A stretch of 64,000 nt of DNA from Sabethes cyaneus (GCF_943734655.1 NC_071353.1:151046179-151110178); one strand, 5' to 3'; numbered from the stretch's first letter, positions 49,886-61,360 are shown. Program-made: numbers and translations. The notes: a model not told the origin generated them from the letters alone.

Positions 49886-51134
49886 AAATAACGTCGAATA
49901 TGTCTTTACGACGATCTCGAAGGCACCGTCGAACCGTACACGTCGACGGCAGCTTTTCCGGATTGGTGCATTGTGCAGCGTGAAATAAGTTCAAGAATCG
50001 CAAATTTGGCAAATTGGTAGCCATCGCGTCGGTCACCACTAATTTGGTGATATTTTTCAACGTCAACTGCTGGAGACTGTTCATCGGCGGTAAGTGACTG
50101 TCGGACAGGGTATATAGGATAAGTTCGCGCAGATTGGATAACCCTTCGAGCAGGTTAAATATTTTCCTACTACCGTAGACGATCTCTAGAGTTCTAAGTT
50201 GCGGGAAACCGTCGTAAAGCTCTGCAGTTCTTGTAACGAAATCGCAGAAATTCAATTTCAAGTGGCGAACGTTCGGAAACATACGTTGTAGAGAATTGTC
50301 GAAATGCATGTTCTTCCACATGGTTAATTCGACTATTTCAATGTTGGATAAACACACATCATTGTTTAACATGCAGAAGCCATTATTCCGGCAATCCACA
50401 GAAAGAACCTTAAGATGCGTCAGGCTAGCCAGACATCGTAATGTTGTAACAGTCGATGAGACCCATATTCGTAATTTGATCAACGATGGAAAGAACTTAC
50501 ATAGTTGTTCCAAGCGGTTTTCATTAATGTCACCGGCAAACAAATCAAGAGATGTAATCTCTGTTATATTTGAACAGTAATGAAATAGATCAATGGATGG
50601 GAGTAAAACAGTTACTCGCAGCGTTTCCAATAATGGCAATTTCGGAATTACCATGGGTAGATTTGACGAAACGTTGATTGCGCGTTGGTCCAAGTTCTCT
50701 AGAACCGGTAGTTTGTCATCCGGTACGGTTGAATAAATGCAAAATTCGACCTTTTTAACGCGCAGACATTTGGAGAGCAGTTTTAGCGTCAGAAAGTCTC
50801 GTGAAAATAATTCGCCATTAAATTTTTCCAGCGAAAGGCTGGGTTTTTCAAACCGTGTCAGTAGGGTTTCGATTTGCTCTTCATTCAAACTTACATAACA
50901 TCTTAGGCGAATGTTGCGGTAGTATCGTTGAATTTTATGTAAAGAAACAGCACGTTTCGTCACATTCACTCTCAGCTCGATATGGCCCAAATAGCGGTAG
51001 TCAAAAGCCAGCTCATTCCAGCGTCGGCACACCAAGGAAAGCGTTTTTCGTTCCTTCAGGTGCGGTAGAAAGGTGAAGACTTCGTCCAACGTTTCGTCCG
51101 GTAGATTGTTGATATGCAGCTTGCTAAAACTCAT
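49884..51134 (-). CDS. F-box and leucine-rich-repeat protein
   Basis: Single-exon ORF of 416 codons from ATG at 51134 to TAA at 49884. Residues about 9-50 form an F-box (NNLPDETLDEVFTFLPHL, then LSLVCRRWNELAF), the Skp1-binding motif. Residues about 60-400 consist of irregular leucine-rich repeats, for example LEKFNGELFS, LPLLETLRV, LTHLKVLSVD, FPNVRHLKLNFCDF, FPQLRTLEIVYG, LSNLRELILYT and LPNLRFLNLFHA. Family role: substrate adaptor of an SCF (Skp1-Cullin-F-box) ubiquitin ligase, the LRRs binding the substrate. The substrate is not predictable. The ORF is intact, with host-like codon use, its own TATA promoter at 51350 and poly(A) signals at the stop, so it is a real gene. Similar intronless F-box/LRR paralogues are common in mosquitoes. 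Confidence 0.9.
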   Translation of the reverse strand: MSFSKLHINNLPDETLDEVFTFLPHLKERKTLSLVCRRWNELAFDYRYLGHIELRVNVTKRAVSLHKIQRYYRNIRLRCYVSLNEEQIETLLTRFEKPSLSLEKFNGELFSRDFLTLKLLSKCLRVKKVEFCIYSTVPDDKLPVLENLDQRAINVSSNLPMVIPKLPLLETLRVTVLLPSIDLFHYCSNITEITSLDLFAGDINENRLEQLCKFFPSLIKLRIWVSSTVTTLRCLASLTHLKVLSVDCRNNGFCMLNNDVCLSNIEIVELTMWKNMHFDNSLQRMFPNVRHLKLNFCDFVTRTAELYDGFPQLRTLEIVYGSRKIFNLLEGLSNLRELILYTLSDSHLPPMNSLQQLTLKNITKLVVTDAMATNLPNLRFLNLFHAAQCTNPEKLPSTCTVRRCLRDRRKDIFDVI

Positions 51135-51316
51135 GCTGTTGTCGGTTGTCGATCAGTTCCTTCAAACTCGACGAAAACCACCGCTCTCTTTCTGCTATTG
51201 ATTTTTAGTATTCGTTTTCACTTAGAATTTCGCTTTACCCGACTTTTTTCCAATTTTAAATCTTTGAAATTTCTGCCGAAACTTGAACGATTAGTAGCTC
51301 CTAAGTAGCTCCTGAG

Positions 51317-51356
51317 AACTGGCTCATCGAACAGCTAGCAGTTTAGGGGTTTTATA
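51317..51356 (-). promoter_or_regulatory. TATA box and initiator of the F-box gene
   Basis: Minus-strand GGTATAAAACC (TATAAAA at 51356-51350) is followed 36 nt on by CCAGTTC, close to the arthropod initiator TCAGTT (A at 51320). This spacing is right for a TATA-dependent start and gives a 5' UTR of about 186 nt with no intron. Confidence 0.65.
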
Positions 51357-52706
51357 CCCCATTCGAGGTCAAAAATAGAAACCTACCTGACAAAGCATGT
51401 TTACCGCCCGGCACTACCTATGTTTTAACAACCGAAAAAAGTTTACCTATCTAGGTAGAGCATCCACAGTCCTAATCCACTTGCCACTTGCCACAGTTTA
51501 TGGCCTTCAGAAGCACCTTTCGGTGACCGTTTTCTTCCTCAATTAATCTACTACGAATACCATTGAACAGGAGGTCTCCAAAGATTGGGACTTTTTTACT
51601 TGATTGTTTGAAAATGGTTAAAAAAAATAGGAATTACACTTTTAGTACCTTGAAACAGTGAACTTCTCGTCAGCGTTGCCCAGGCCCACACTTTGCTGAG
51701 GAAAATGTATAGTTTTATCACCGAAGAAAGCCTAATATGGTTGTTTCAAAATTAATTGAGAAGTGAAATCCGACATTCGTTTTGTATGTATTGTCCTGGA
51801 TTGTATTTGATTAAACCATTTCAGGTACATCTGAGATTTGACTTAAATCAGTTGAGGACGTTTACTCTCAACTTTCGTTATTGACCTTTCAACATTCGCT
51901 TTTTACACCTATTTTTAGTCTTTTCGTCGACATTGTCACTTCTCTGTTGTTTTTTCGGTATCTGTTCATCGTCTTTCGTCGTTCTTTTGTTACCTTTTCG
52001 TTATGTTTTCGACCATCACAAAACAAATAAAATTAGTTCAACTAACCTGCTAGCCGTAATGAGATCTTGCAACTCGAAGCACTAAGCATTGCATTCTACT
52101 GGTTCTATTACTTTTTGGGGCATAAATTACACTAAATACTGTGATTTCTGCTCAATTAAAATTCATCACTTTATTTTCACTTTTTCGCCGTCGATTTTTC
52201 ATTAATTTTTTCATTTAATTTTCGTCAGATCACTCGCGAAACTTAACTTGAGACACGGAAGACTTTAATTTACCACCCGAACAGCTATTTGGTAAGATAT
52301 TATAATGATTTTGCCCGAACTGTTCACTTGCATTGATAGGAAAAACTTCAATTTTCGTTTCGATTGCAATTCCGAATCCGCGACCGGCGTTGTTGTACGT
52401 TGCCAAGGAAACGGGTGTATCTGTGGAGTGATGCCATATTTACGCGGAACATGAAATTGACCAATAATTTTCGCTATTAAATTAACGGTCGTAAAGTGTC
52501 GAAAATATGCTTATAAAATTCACTGATAATAAAATTCACCGTGAACAGCATTTTATGTGATAGAATTACTGTCGAATCTAGTTCAACAGCAAAAATAGAT
52601 TTTACATTTCATAATTGTTCATAATAACAGATTATTACTGAATTTACTGAAATCAGTAAAAAATGCAACTGGACTCTGACGTCTTTACCTTAGCCGAAAG
52701 ACCTCT
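51357..52706. other. No gene recognised
   Basis: AT-rich intergenic sequence, with a short TTTTCGTC-type patch at 51900-52010. No ORF or transposon is supported. Confidence 0.4.
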
Positions 52707-52775
52707 GTTCAGGCATCAGGTATCAACATCTGTGGCACGTTCCCCACAATCATGTTGGACCTTGGCAGCTTAATA
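52707..52775 (-). repeat. 3'-terminal fragment of the intron-3 LINE family
   Basis: CATCAGGTATCAACATCTG and CACGTTCCCCACAATCATG match 22077-22130 with small differences, in the same orientation. It is a severely 5'-truncated or decayed copy and confirms where the LINE 3' end lies. Confidence 0.6.
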
Positions 52776-53529
52776 GAAACTACTATATATCTTTAGCCTG
52801 AGTAAAAGGAAATTATTTTATTGGTAACACATATCGCAAGTCTTATTTCTAGGTTACATTCTATTAGCGATGGATAAGAAAATAATATATACTTAAACCT
52901 GAACACAAGTTTCTGCGTCACTGTATTGACGGTCGTTCATTTTTCTTATTTAAAAATAGGTCCATTCAAGATCAGAATTCGACTAGGCCCATTCAAAATC
53001 ATTTACCCTATTTCAAAGTTCAGTAAAACCAGTAAAATCTTCAAATTCCTTAAAAATGTTAACTCCCTTTTGTGATCTTGAATGGACCTAGTATTGATTT
53101 TAGAATGGACCTAGTTTTGCGCTTCGAGACATCACTGACGGTAGCTATCATTGCCTACCACTAATGAACACGTCATTGTATATTCATTGAAACTGCTTGT
53201 CACTTGTATCTCCGTTTATAATTAATCTATAAGCACGGGTATATTGAAAGTAAACCTAATTTATAGCCCAAATAAAAACATAGTTATTAATAAAACTAAC
53301 TATTACTCATCCTTTTTCGTAGTTGCTTCATAGTGTTTGTACATTGTACGCTCTAATTTTGAAACTAAAAAATCTTCCTAACTATTTAGCATAACATATG
53401 TCATTTTATGCGTAAAATTATATGTGAACTTAAGGGGAAGGTCGTCAGAGGCCAGCTGCTTTTTTGCTGATTTCAGTACTTGTTTCCACTACCGTTTTGT
53501 TTATGCTAAGTTGCTAGTAGTGGTGACCG
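52776..53529. other. No gene recognised
   Basis: Intergenic. A short fold-back is seen around TAGGTCCATTC / GAATGGACCTAG (about 52968-53110) with arms including AGATCAGAATT, AGATCTTGAATGG-like sequence, possibly a decayed MITE. Confidence 0.35.
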
Positions 53530-54300
53530 GACGAGAGTCATAAATACGATAGCCATACGGACGGTTGCCATACGTACGAATGCCATAAAGTATGTTTGCC
53601 ATAATGGACGGAAGCCATAATGTACGTTTGCCATAATTAATATTTTTGGTTTGAAGGCCCAGAACTACACTTCGACCAGTTCAAAGCTTAAAGGACCAGC
53701 GCGACCAAGTCGCAAGAGGCCTAACTGATTCAGATTAAAAAAGCGGCTTTGCGAATAGACTTAGACAGATGTGATTTCTGCGGGGGGCTGCCCTCCGCAG
53801 TGGCCGGCACTTCCGACGGGAGCCATAATGTACATTTGCCATAATCCATATATTTAACGTTTCCTAGATGATTCAGGGCAAGCCGGCCGCAGGCAACGGC
53901 GAGTGTTCGCCGGTGACCCGCCGTCGGAAGCGCCGGCAACTGCGGGGGGGGTAGCCCTCCCGCAGAAATCACATCTGTCTAGGTCTATTCGTTTTCCTAG
54001 GTTTACCGTCCTCTAGTTAGTCCCTAGTCCTCGCATCGAGATACCCTTTGTAAAATGAAAAGCGGCAAAGCCGCTTTTTTGGACTATTGTATGTTTGCGG
54101 GACGTAATGGACGGGGTAATGGTAATGGACGGGAGCCATAATGTACGTTTGCCATAATTTATATATTCGACGTTTCGTAGATAATTCAGGGCGAGTCGGC
54201 CGCAGGTCGCAAGTGTTCGTCGGTGGCCCGCCGTCGAAAGCGTCGGCCACTCTCTAGTTAGATTTCCCTAGTCCTCGCATCGCTTCAGTATAACTGTTTG
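53530..54300. repeat. Fold-back repeat with GCCATAATGTACG units and module M
   Basis: A tandem series of about 22 bp (GCCATAATGTACGTTTGCCAT) at 53570-53640 recurs at 53820-53850 and 54130-54160. 53753-53789 (CGAATAGACTTAGACAGATG, TGATTTCTGCGGGGGG) is repeated inverted at 53958-53993, so 53753-53993 is an inverted-repeat unit. GC-rich module M lies inverted at 53865-53957 and 54178-54257. AAAAGCGGCAAAGCCGCTTT at 54058-54077 is a further small hairpin. Confidence 0.6.
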
Positions 54301-54640
54301 CGCGTATAGAACAAACATTCTTTGGATGGAAAAATGGTGAAAATGAGAATATACGTTCACGCTAATTTCTTACACATTCATCTGATCGACGTATAGTTTT
54401 GGGCCATCATATCAATCGTCAAAAGGAAAATGTGCATGAACTAAATATTAGTGTTCAACATGGTTTGCTATGAACTCACAAGAAAAATACTTATTGAAAT
54501 AGGATTGATTTTACCTAGCAACTGAAAAGTTTGTAAAATTAAACAATCCAACAGTATTCAAATACTGTATCTGGAGAAAATGTTCATACCATGTTTGAAG
54601 CTCTTTCAGACTTGGAAATTTTAAAATCTTCCAGAGGCAA
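54301..54640. other. Left flank of the MULE transposase remnant
   Basis: AT-rich sequence. The last 40-50 bp may already belong to the FLYWCH exon that resumes after the insertion at 54651-55699. No transposon terminal repeat is recognised. Confidence 0.3.
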
Positions 54641-54642
54641 GG

Positions 54643-55708
54643 ATCTATTGTAGAGATGGGAAAACTATCATTAATTACTGATAGTTATCAGTAAGCAATA
54701 ATATCACTAAGTATCAGTAAGGTTTCGCAGTTATTGATGCTTACTGATACAGTTACATCGTCCCGTTAGAAAAATTAGTAGGATCAAAGTTAATGGTCGG
54801 TAGTTGCGTACGATAGACGAAAGTGACACAATATGTCGTCGTTGTCGTCAGCAGCCTAGAGCCGGGGCTCGTCCTGTTTCAAGCAGTCGTCTATTCAACT
54901 CGATCTTGGGCCATTCGTCGCAACTTTCCCAGTCGTCTCAAAAGTCATAAATCACTTTCGACTTGGTCAAGCCATCTTGCATGTTGAGTTTTCGTGTTTC
55001 CGGTGCCGGTAGGGTTGTTGAAAAGAACTGTTGTCATTGCTTTGTCGTCCGGCATCCTTACGACGTGCCCGGCCCAGCGTAGCCTAGCGACTTTCGTCAG
55101 ATGTAGATGGGAGTCTCTGGGATTCACAAGCAGTGAAAGTATGTCGGGATTCATATACTTCTACCCTTGATGAAAATCATGCCTCTCGTTTCGATACCCG
55201 CTGGTAGGAACACCGCCTCAAGAGTGATGTTGAACAGCAAACTGGATAAGCTGTCACCTTGTCCCAACCCTCGCTGTGTCTCGAAGGGACTCGATTGTGT
55301 CCCCGAGACGTGCGAAACACATCACTCGTTCCAATGTAGCTCTGATTAGTTGCGTCAGTTTATCCGGAAAACCGGTTTCGTACATTATGTGCCATAGCTG
55401 GTCTCGATGTATCGTATGTTGCTTTGAAATCAATAAAGATGTGATCCGAGGACACGATGTACCCTCAACATTTCTGCAAGATCTGTCGGATGGTAAAAAA
55501 ATCTGGTCGGAAGTTGCGCAAGCCTCCATGAAGTCCACTTGATAAATTACAATGAATAATGTAGTTATTACAATTTTCTATTTTTTTGCTACAATGCTGT
55601 GATGCGTAAAATTACTGATATTTACTGATAGTTATCAGTAACGTACTGAAACTACTGATGGTTATCAGTAACGATTTTTAATGATAGTTCCCATCCCTAA
55701 TTCTATTG
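54643..55708. mobile_element. hAT-like TIR element (54651-55699) inserted in the FLYWCH exon
   Basis: The left end TAGAGATGGGAAAACTATC and the right end on the other strand, TAGGGATGGGAACTATC, form inverted repeats that continue through TTACTGATAGTTATCAGTAA-like sequence repeated several times at each side. ATCTATTG before and TTCTATTG after are an 8-bp target duplication with one mismatch. The interior was later filled by an RTE fragment. Confidence 0.7.
54790..55545 (-). pseudogene. RTE-clade LINE remnant nested in the hAT-like element
   Basis: Minus-strand peptides: FMEACATSDQIF, then IHRDQLWHIMYETGFPDKL and TQLIRATLERVMCFARLG from the reverse transcriptase (55538-55254), and RLRWAGHVVRMPDDKAM plus RWLDQVESDL from the RTE C-terminus (about 55085-54950). 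The segment between them is deleted and frames are broken. It is the same family as the remnants at 6.8 and 38.9 kb. Confidence 0.8.
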
Positions 55709-56662
55709 GGATTGCAGGGATGTATTTCGTCATGCGACGTTGGATCATTGCGGTGCCAGGGCTACGACAACCCTTGTGAACGGGCGACATCTTCTGATGA
55801 AAGCAAGCGAGCACAACCACGAGCCGGATCCTGTACAGTCGGAGGAATTGAAATTCCGTAAAAACCTAAAAAAGAGAGCCGAAGAGGATTCCAGCAGCCC
55901 AGCAAAAACCATACAATCAGTCCTTGGCAATTTTTCGTCAAGCATACAGAGCCGGATGACAGAAGGTGCTCGAAGAAAAATAATAGAAACAGTGCGTGCA
56001 GGTAGAAAAGACCAACCTTCAAGACAACCGACACTGGGGTAGATTTTTGCTAGCTGACGTTACTGAGAATGATGAACGGGCAATACTGTTTGGATCAACC
56101 GAAAGCCTGCAAAGATTGAGCCAAGCAAAGTACTGGGTGTTTGATGGAACATTTTCCACGGTCCCCAGCCTTTTTCGTCAGTTAGTGACTATTCACAGCA
56201 GTGTTCCGCCGTCCCACCAGTATACGTTTCCAGTAATTTATGTACTGATGACATCAAAAACTGAGACCTTGTACAGGAGAGTTTTCGGCGAGTTGCAGGA
56301 TGCAGCTGAGGCCATAAGTGTGGATTTGGAACCCGCTTTTATCATTACTGATTTTGAAAAAGCTCTCATTAACGCAGTGAAGACGAATTTGCTACTTCGC
56401 AACACTTTTACTGTTTTTTTCATCTAAGCAAAAACTTATTTAAGTATGTACAACAGCACAACTTGCTCGAGGAATTCGCCAAGAATGGTTCGGTCTACTC
56501 GACTTATAAAAGTATTCAGGCCTTGCCGTTTGTTCCAGCAGTTAAGATTCCTGAAGTCTACGAGATTATTAAAGAAGCAGCACCAGCAAATTTGGCGGAA
56601 TTTCTGAACTATTTCGAAGAAACGTACCTGTTTGGACGTCAAAAACGATCAGCAAAGAAAAG

Positions 56663-58011
56663 TAGGGGGATTAGGGGCATAATGAGCACACGGGGCGAAA
56701 TGGGCACCCCTCTTTTCTACGAAAGTACGCATTTTGTAACATCATATGGCATGCGAAACACTGCTGTAGGTACTACAGTATCAATTTATCAAAAAATGAG
56801 TGATCTCTACTTTTAAAACACAGAGTTATATTAAAAAACTTAATTAGGTTCTCAGACGCTGAAAAAATTATAATTTTGGTGCACTACCAAATAAGCTTTT
56901 ACGATCATTTAAATATCTTAATCTATCAAGTGCACACTGCAACATAATGTATGCATTGTATCTCAAATTTCACCTTCATTGAAGTTTTGATTTTATACTA
57001 TAATTAGTGGAAAAACCCATTTTTACTTTAACTACTTGACTGGGGGCGAAATGGGCACCCTTAGGTGGGGTGAAACGAGCACTGTGTCGCATTAACTAAC
57101 CTGTCAGTTTCTTTGTTTATCGCGTCTATGCTTGTTTACAGTGATGGTATGAATATGCCAAGAGAATCCAGAAGACATAATTGGTCAAAAAAGGCCTTGC
57201 AAGCGATCTTGACCACTATAAGGCGAGACGGAATATCCACAAAATAAGTCGCCAAGTTCCACGGCATTCTGCGGCAGGCGTTAGCTCGGTATGTGAGGCC
57301 ATACGAAAGGGCAATCTCGGGGCAAGAGGTGGACCAAATTGATTCCTTCAAAACTATTTGTTTTCACTCCCGCTGCAGAACAAGAACTGGTGGTCCATAT
57401 TTTGTAAATGGAGGTTCGATGCTACGGTATTACTATACCATATACTATACCGTATACCAGCTGGCAGAGGGAAACGGAAAAGCATATGTCTTCAACACTA
57501 AAATACAGCTAGCCTTAGCGTCATCCGAAACATTCTTTGTGTGCTCCAGAGGCAACCTCCGCGGCTCAATTTGCTTCAAGCGGCTTACGGTCAATAGTTT
57601 TTTCGACGTTTTGACACGTTTTATGTTTGTGTATGTATGGGTGTGTATGTGTATGTGTATATGTGTATGTATGTGTATATGCATGTGTGTGTTAGTGTGT
57701 GTGTGCATGTGTATGTGTGTGTTTGTTGTACTTATATACACCCTTCAAGCATGTGTTTATAAGGGTGCTCATTATGCCCCAGGGGGTGCTCATTTTGCCC
57801 CACACACTGACCGATTTTTAGTTTTTGAAGCATAAGTTTAAATTGGAATTTTCGTCTTCAAATCAATTATTTTTCAATTGGTCAACAGTATGCCTTTAAT
57901 TATCGATAGTGAATGTATGTTTTGCAATGACGACCCTTTAAAAATTCAGTCATTTTGGGTGCTTAAATCAGCCAACAAGTTAGGGTGCTCATTATGCCCC
58001 TAATACCCCTA
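56663..58011. mobile_element. pogo-like Tc1/mariner element (56665-58009) inserted in the MULE transposase
   Basis: TA at 56663-56664 and 58010-58011 brackets a 1345-bp element with inverted ends GGGGGATTAGGGGCATAATG and GGGGTATTAGGGGCATAATG, extending into AGCAC. Variants of GGGGCATAATGAGCACCC recur inside (near 56690, 57040, 57760-57800). At 57160-57310 a + strand frame, RRHNWSKKALQAILTTIRRD, GIST, stop, VAKFHGILRQALARYV, is a psq-type helix-turn-helix as in pogo/Tigger transposases. Removing the element restores the MULE reading frame. The catalytic domain is absent, so it is an internally deleted copy. Confidence 0.82.
57618..57725. repeat. (TG/TATG)n microsatellite
   Basis: GTATGTGTATGTGTGT-type alternating purine/pyrimidine run of about 105 bp inside the pogo-like element. 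Confidence 0.8.
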
Positions 58012-58364
58012 TGTTTGCAAACCCGTTATTCGAGCCAGCCATGTGGTCGGTGTACAACAACGTGGTAAATGGCATACCACGTACTAGCAATCAGTCAGAG
58101 AGTTGGCACAGTCGGTGGAATAAACTCGTTGCAGCTCGCCATGTGGGAATAGCCCGGATTATGCAGGAGATCAAAGATGAATACAAATATACTACAGGAC
58201 TGATACCGTCGTTTATGGCTGGAATGGGTGATCGACAACGAAAATCACATCAGCAATTGAAGGACGAACGGATTGTGAATATCGTAAATAATTTTGAACA
58301 CTATGATTTAGGAAACTATTTAAACGCAATGGTTTTGGCTCTATGTTCCAATAATAGTCAATAA

Positions 58365-59033
58365 GTTGTTCAATATAATTAATTTCCTTGTACTTATTAG
58401 ATTACGTTAGATTAGTCATATCAGAGTAGCAATAAATATTAACAAAATAATATGTTGACAGAGTATGCTTTATTTTGAATTGATCAAAATCGGACTATAA
58501 GTTATCGCAAGCGATGAGCAGAAGTTAACAAATCAAATTTATCAACAAAATATATTAGTAATAATAACTATGATATAATAACGTATGATAATTTGCGCAA
58601 TAGAAATTATTTTCATAATAGTAACCAATGACTATTTTTTGACAGTTTCACATTAAGGGGAATATTCATACGAACAAAAGCGCTGAAGACCATAAATGAT
58701 AAAATGAAAGCAAAAGATGCTAGGAAAAAGGTCCACTTTTCGTCCATTTGGACCACTGTGCAATGACAGTTGAGGATTTTTTTTTCTCGGACGACTAGAG
58801 CAGCATGCACATTATTCATGAAAAACGCTACCATCATTTCGAGTGCTGGCTAAAAGGATTTAATAATAATTCAGGAATGGTTTGAGCTAATTGAATGATG
58901 CTTCAGAAATCACTTGTTGTATACGCGGACTATACGCGGTCGTGAAGTAAACTATGAGCTGAGAATGATTAATGAACGAATGAAAAAGTTCATCCATCTT
59001 TGATAATTACGATAAAGATCGCAAATATATGGG
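58365..59033. other. No gene recognised
   Basis: AT-rich 3' flank of the MULE remnant. It may include the lost right end of that transposon, but no inverted repeat could be matched to the left flank. Confidence 0.35.
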
Positions 59034-59271
59034 GTTGTGCAATGGCAGGTGGGGCTCGCTCCCACGCTCTTTCGGTTGGTACCCGAATGTTTCACTCACT
59101 AAACTACTGCCGCCCGATATATTAAATATACAGGGAATGAAAGAATTGGGAGAATAAAATAAAAATAGATATTAGGCTACCTATTACTTGCGGCGGTAGT
59201 TTAGTGAGTAAAACATTCGGGTATCAACCGCAAGAGCGTGGGTGCAAGCCCCACCTGCCATTGCACAACTC
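59034..59271. repeat. Inverted pair of tRNA-like sequences
   Basis: The minus-strand copy 59114-59034 and plus-strand copy 59191-59271 are about 85 percent alike over 80 nt: GGCGGTAGTTTAGTGAGT, ACATTCGGGTA, then a T-arm stem GTGGG/CCCAC with a 7-nt loop (TGCAAGC or AGCGAGC), then CTGCCATTGCACAAC. The T arm and a D-arm-like start are tRNA features, but no standard anticodon arm closes, so these are tRNA-derived repeat heads or pseudogenes. The 75-bp spacer is AT-rich. Confidence 0.5.
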
Positions 59272-59329
59272 CATATATTTTTAGTCTAGGTCCAAATTTT
59301 ACAGATCATTCAATTAATCTTTCTATATC

Positions 59330-60090
59330 CATGAATAAATAAAAAAAGAGAAAAAATGAACAGATTAAACAGAAGAAACATACAAAAATAAATAGAAATA
59401 AAGAGAAAACAGACAACGAGTAACATAAAGAGCATGCGAAACAGACAAATCAGAAAACAGAAAACAATAAAAATTACTTAATAATAAAAAACTAAACGCT
59501 AAAAACAGATTATGGAGTGAAAATTTAGCAAATAAAAAAAAACAAAAAGAAAAACTGCAATTTTAAAAGACAAAATATGTTTTGAAAACAATCTAAGTAG
59601 GAAAGAAAAAGAACAGAAGACAAAAAATAAAATGCGAAAAACCAAAACCAGAGAACAATAAGAAACTTCAAGAGAGAAAACAGAATACAAATGACCTAGA
59701 GACTGAATAAAATAGAAAAACCAATGGGAACAAAAGGGAAAAAGCAGTAAAAATAGAAACCCAAAAAAGAAACTAATATTGAAAACTAAACTAAAACTCA
59801 ACTAAAAGAGAACGAAATTTGAGAACATAGAATTCAAAGACAGGATATCTGACAGAAGTCGGCAAACAAAACTGAATAAAGAAACTAAAGCATATAGAAG
59901 CAACTATGTAAACAGAAGCAAAAACTAATGCATGGGTAAACAAAATACTAACGAAGAAAAAATTATAAAAAAAAAAATAAAAACGAGAAAAAGAGTAGAA
60001 AGCAGAAGACCAGAAACAAACAACAACACAAAACAAGAAAATAAAAAATTGAAAATAGAAACTAAGAAATTGAAAATTGATGATTCGAAA
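59330..60090 (-). repeat. A-rich degenerate run (AGAAAACAGAA type)
   Basis: Short diverged units around GAAAACAGARAA, pyrimidine-rich on the minus strand. F/S/V-rich and K/E/N-rich frames are artefacts of the composition. Confidence 0.55.
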
Positions 60091-61360
60091 TTGTATGCGT
60101 ATGTATACTACAAGGTATACAACCCTAAGGGTTGTACGAAAGGGTGGCGTAGACCTATGTTAGCATCTTCGTTGTATTGATAACATGTTCTACTTGATGA
60201 AGTATTCCTTTATGTCAGCTCATTAGAGCAAGGACTAATGCATTCTGCATTTCTGGAATGTGTATGTTTATGAGTGTCTATTGCCTCCCGCTTGGCTCAC
60301 AAAAACAGTGAGCACGTGCGCTACGGAAACCGCCCGTGCGGTTCAGACCTTCGTTTGTTTCTTGTTGCTGAGTGAATTAGCCAAAATTCCGTCTAAGAAG
60401 GCACAGAATAATCATGGCATTCGAGCTACTAGTAAAGGTTTCAGGCTAAGTGTGAATACCATTCGCATGGTGGCCTTCAACATCTTCATTTAATTCGTTG
60501 GTGGTTATTGGTTACAAATAACATCAAAGCCAAAACACATTCATCGCAGATATGACGTGCCAGTCGGATCTCTTTCCCTTTTGGCATAAATCCCAACCAG
60601 TACAACATGGCCCGACTATGACAACATTTTTCTCCTTCACATAAATGCCTATAACTTTATTATTTTTCAAGCAATCAGTTTAAAACTTTCCGGAAATATA
60701 CCTTATTCTCAGACCTTTGCAACGATGTATTTATATTTTCAAAATTCCTTTTGAAACAAAAGTTATGGTCGAATTCCAAAACGTGACCCAACCACGACGA
60801 CACTCCACTACATTTTCACTATTAAGCATATAAAAGATTATTAGTTAGAGCCCCTTAAAAGGAAATTTAATTCCACTGGGTGCTCATTGATTATTAGAAT
60901 TAGTTGTAATTAAAATCTACTCCTTTCTCTCACTTATTATTATTTTATACTTTATTATTTTATACTTTATTATTTTAAATTGAATGTGTCCATTACCAGG
61001 GGGCTCTCTGTGTGAGCTTTTTGGTGTGGGGGTGAGCGGAGGGTTAATTAAAAAAAAAAAAAAAAAAAAAAAAGAGAACAGATAATAATAATGCGCCTTC
61101 TGGCTGTCGAGCGGTGCGGTCGTACTTTTATTTGCTCGAACTCGCGTTCTTGCAGCTAATGTCGTTTTTGTTTTTCTTTAGTGAGCTGCGTGCAGACATT
61201 CTGCAGACCTACACACTCGTGAACGCACAGCCTCGTAGCGTCTTTCTGCATAACCCACTCACGAGGGAAACAACTCGTGAGCAGCCAGCAGCTCGTGAGA
61301 GCTAACGGCACACTGGGATACGGATTTTACATTACTTTTTCTTTTCTTTTTCATCTTGCG
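60091..61360. other. No gene recognised
   Basis: Mixed sequence with small frames lacking domains. Visible: a short palindrome at 60115-60140 (ACCCTAAGGGT core), a poly(A) run at 61049-61072, and a GC-richer block at 61085-61310 with repeated CTCGTGA / ACTCACGAG motifs. Confidence 0.4.

Larger units (their letters stand above)
54641..58364 (+). pseudogene. FLYWCH/MULE-type transposase pseudogene split by two insertions
   Basis: The FLYWCH zinc finger is read from YWDCRD (split from its upstream part by the first insertion, near 55705) to CGARATTTLVNG and EHNHEPD (55740-55830). The MULE transposase core follows: WVFDGTFSTVPSLFRQL (first catalytic Asp, about 56145), YTFPVIYVLMTSKTE, then AFIITDFEKA (second Asp, about 56345). 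After the second insertion comes NQSESWHSRWNKLV (candidate Glu, about 58095), so D, D and E are all still there. Two frameshifts (about 56035 and about 56420, the latter in a T run) and two insertions break the gene. Host-domesticated FLYWCH/MULE proteins exist, but this copy is dead. Terminal inverted repeats of the parent element were not found. Confidence 0.85.

Noticed and set aside
54058..54080. GC-rich hairpin followed by a T run, resembling a bacterial intrinsic terminator
   Set aside because: The context is a eukaryotic fold-back repeat; the hairpin is part of the inverted repeat and has no bacterial gene before it.
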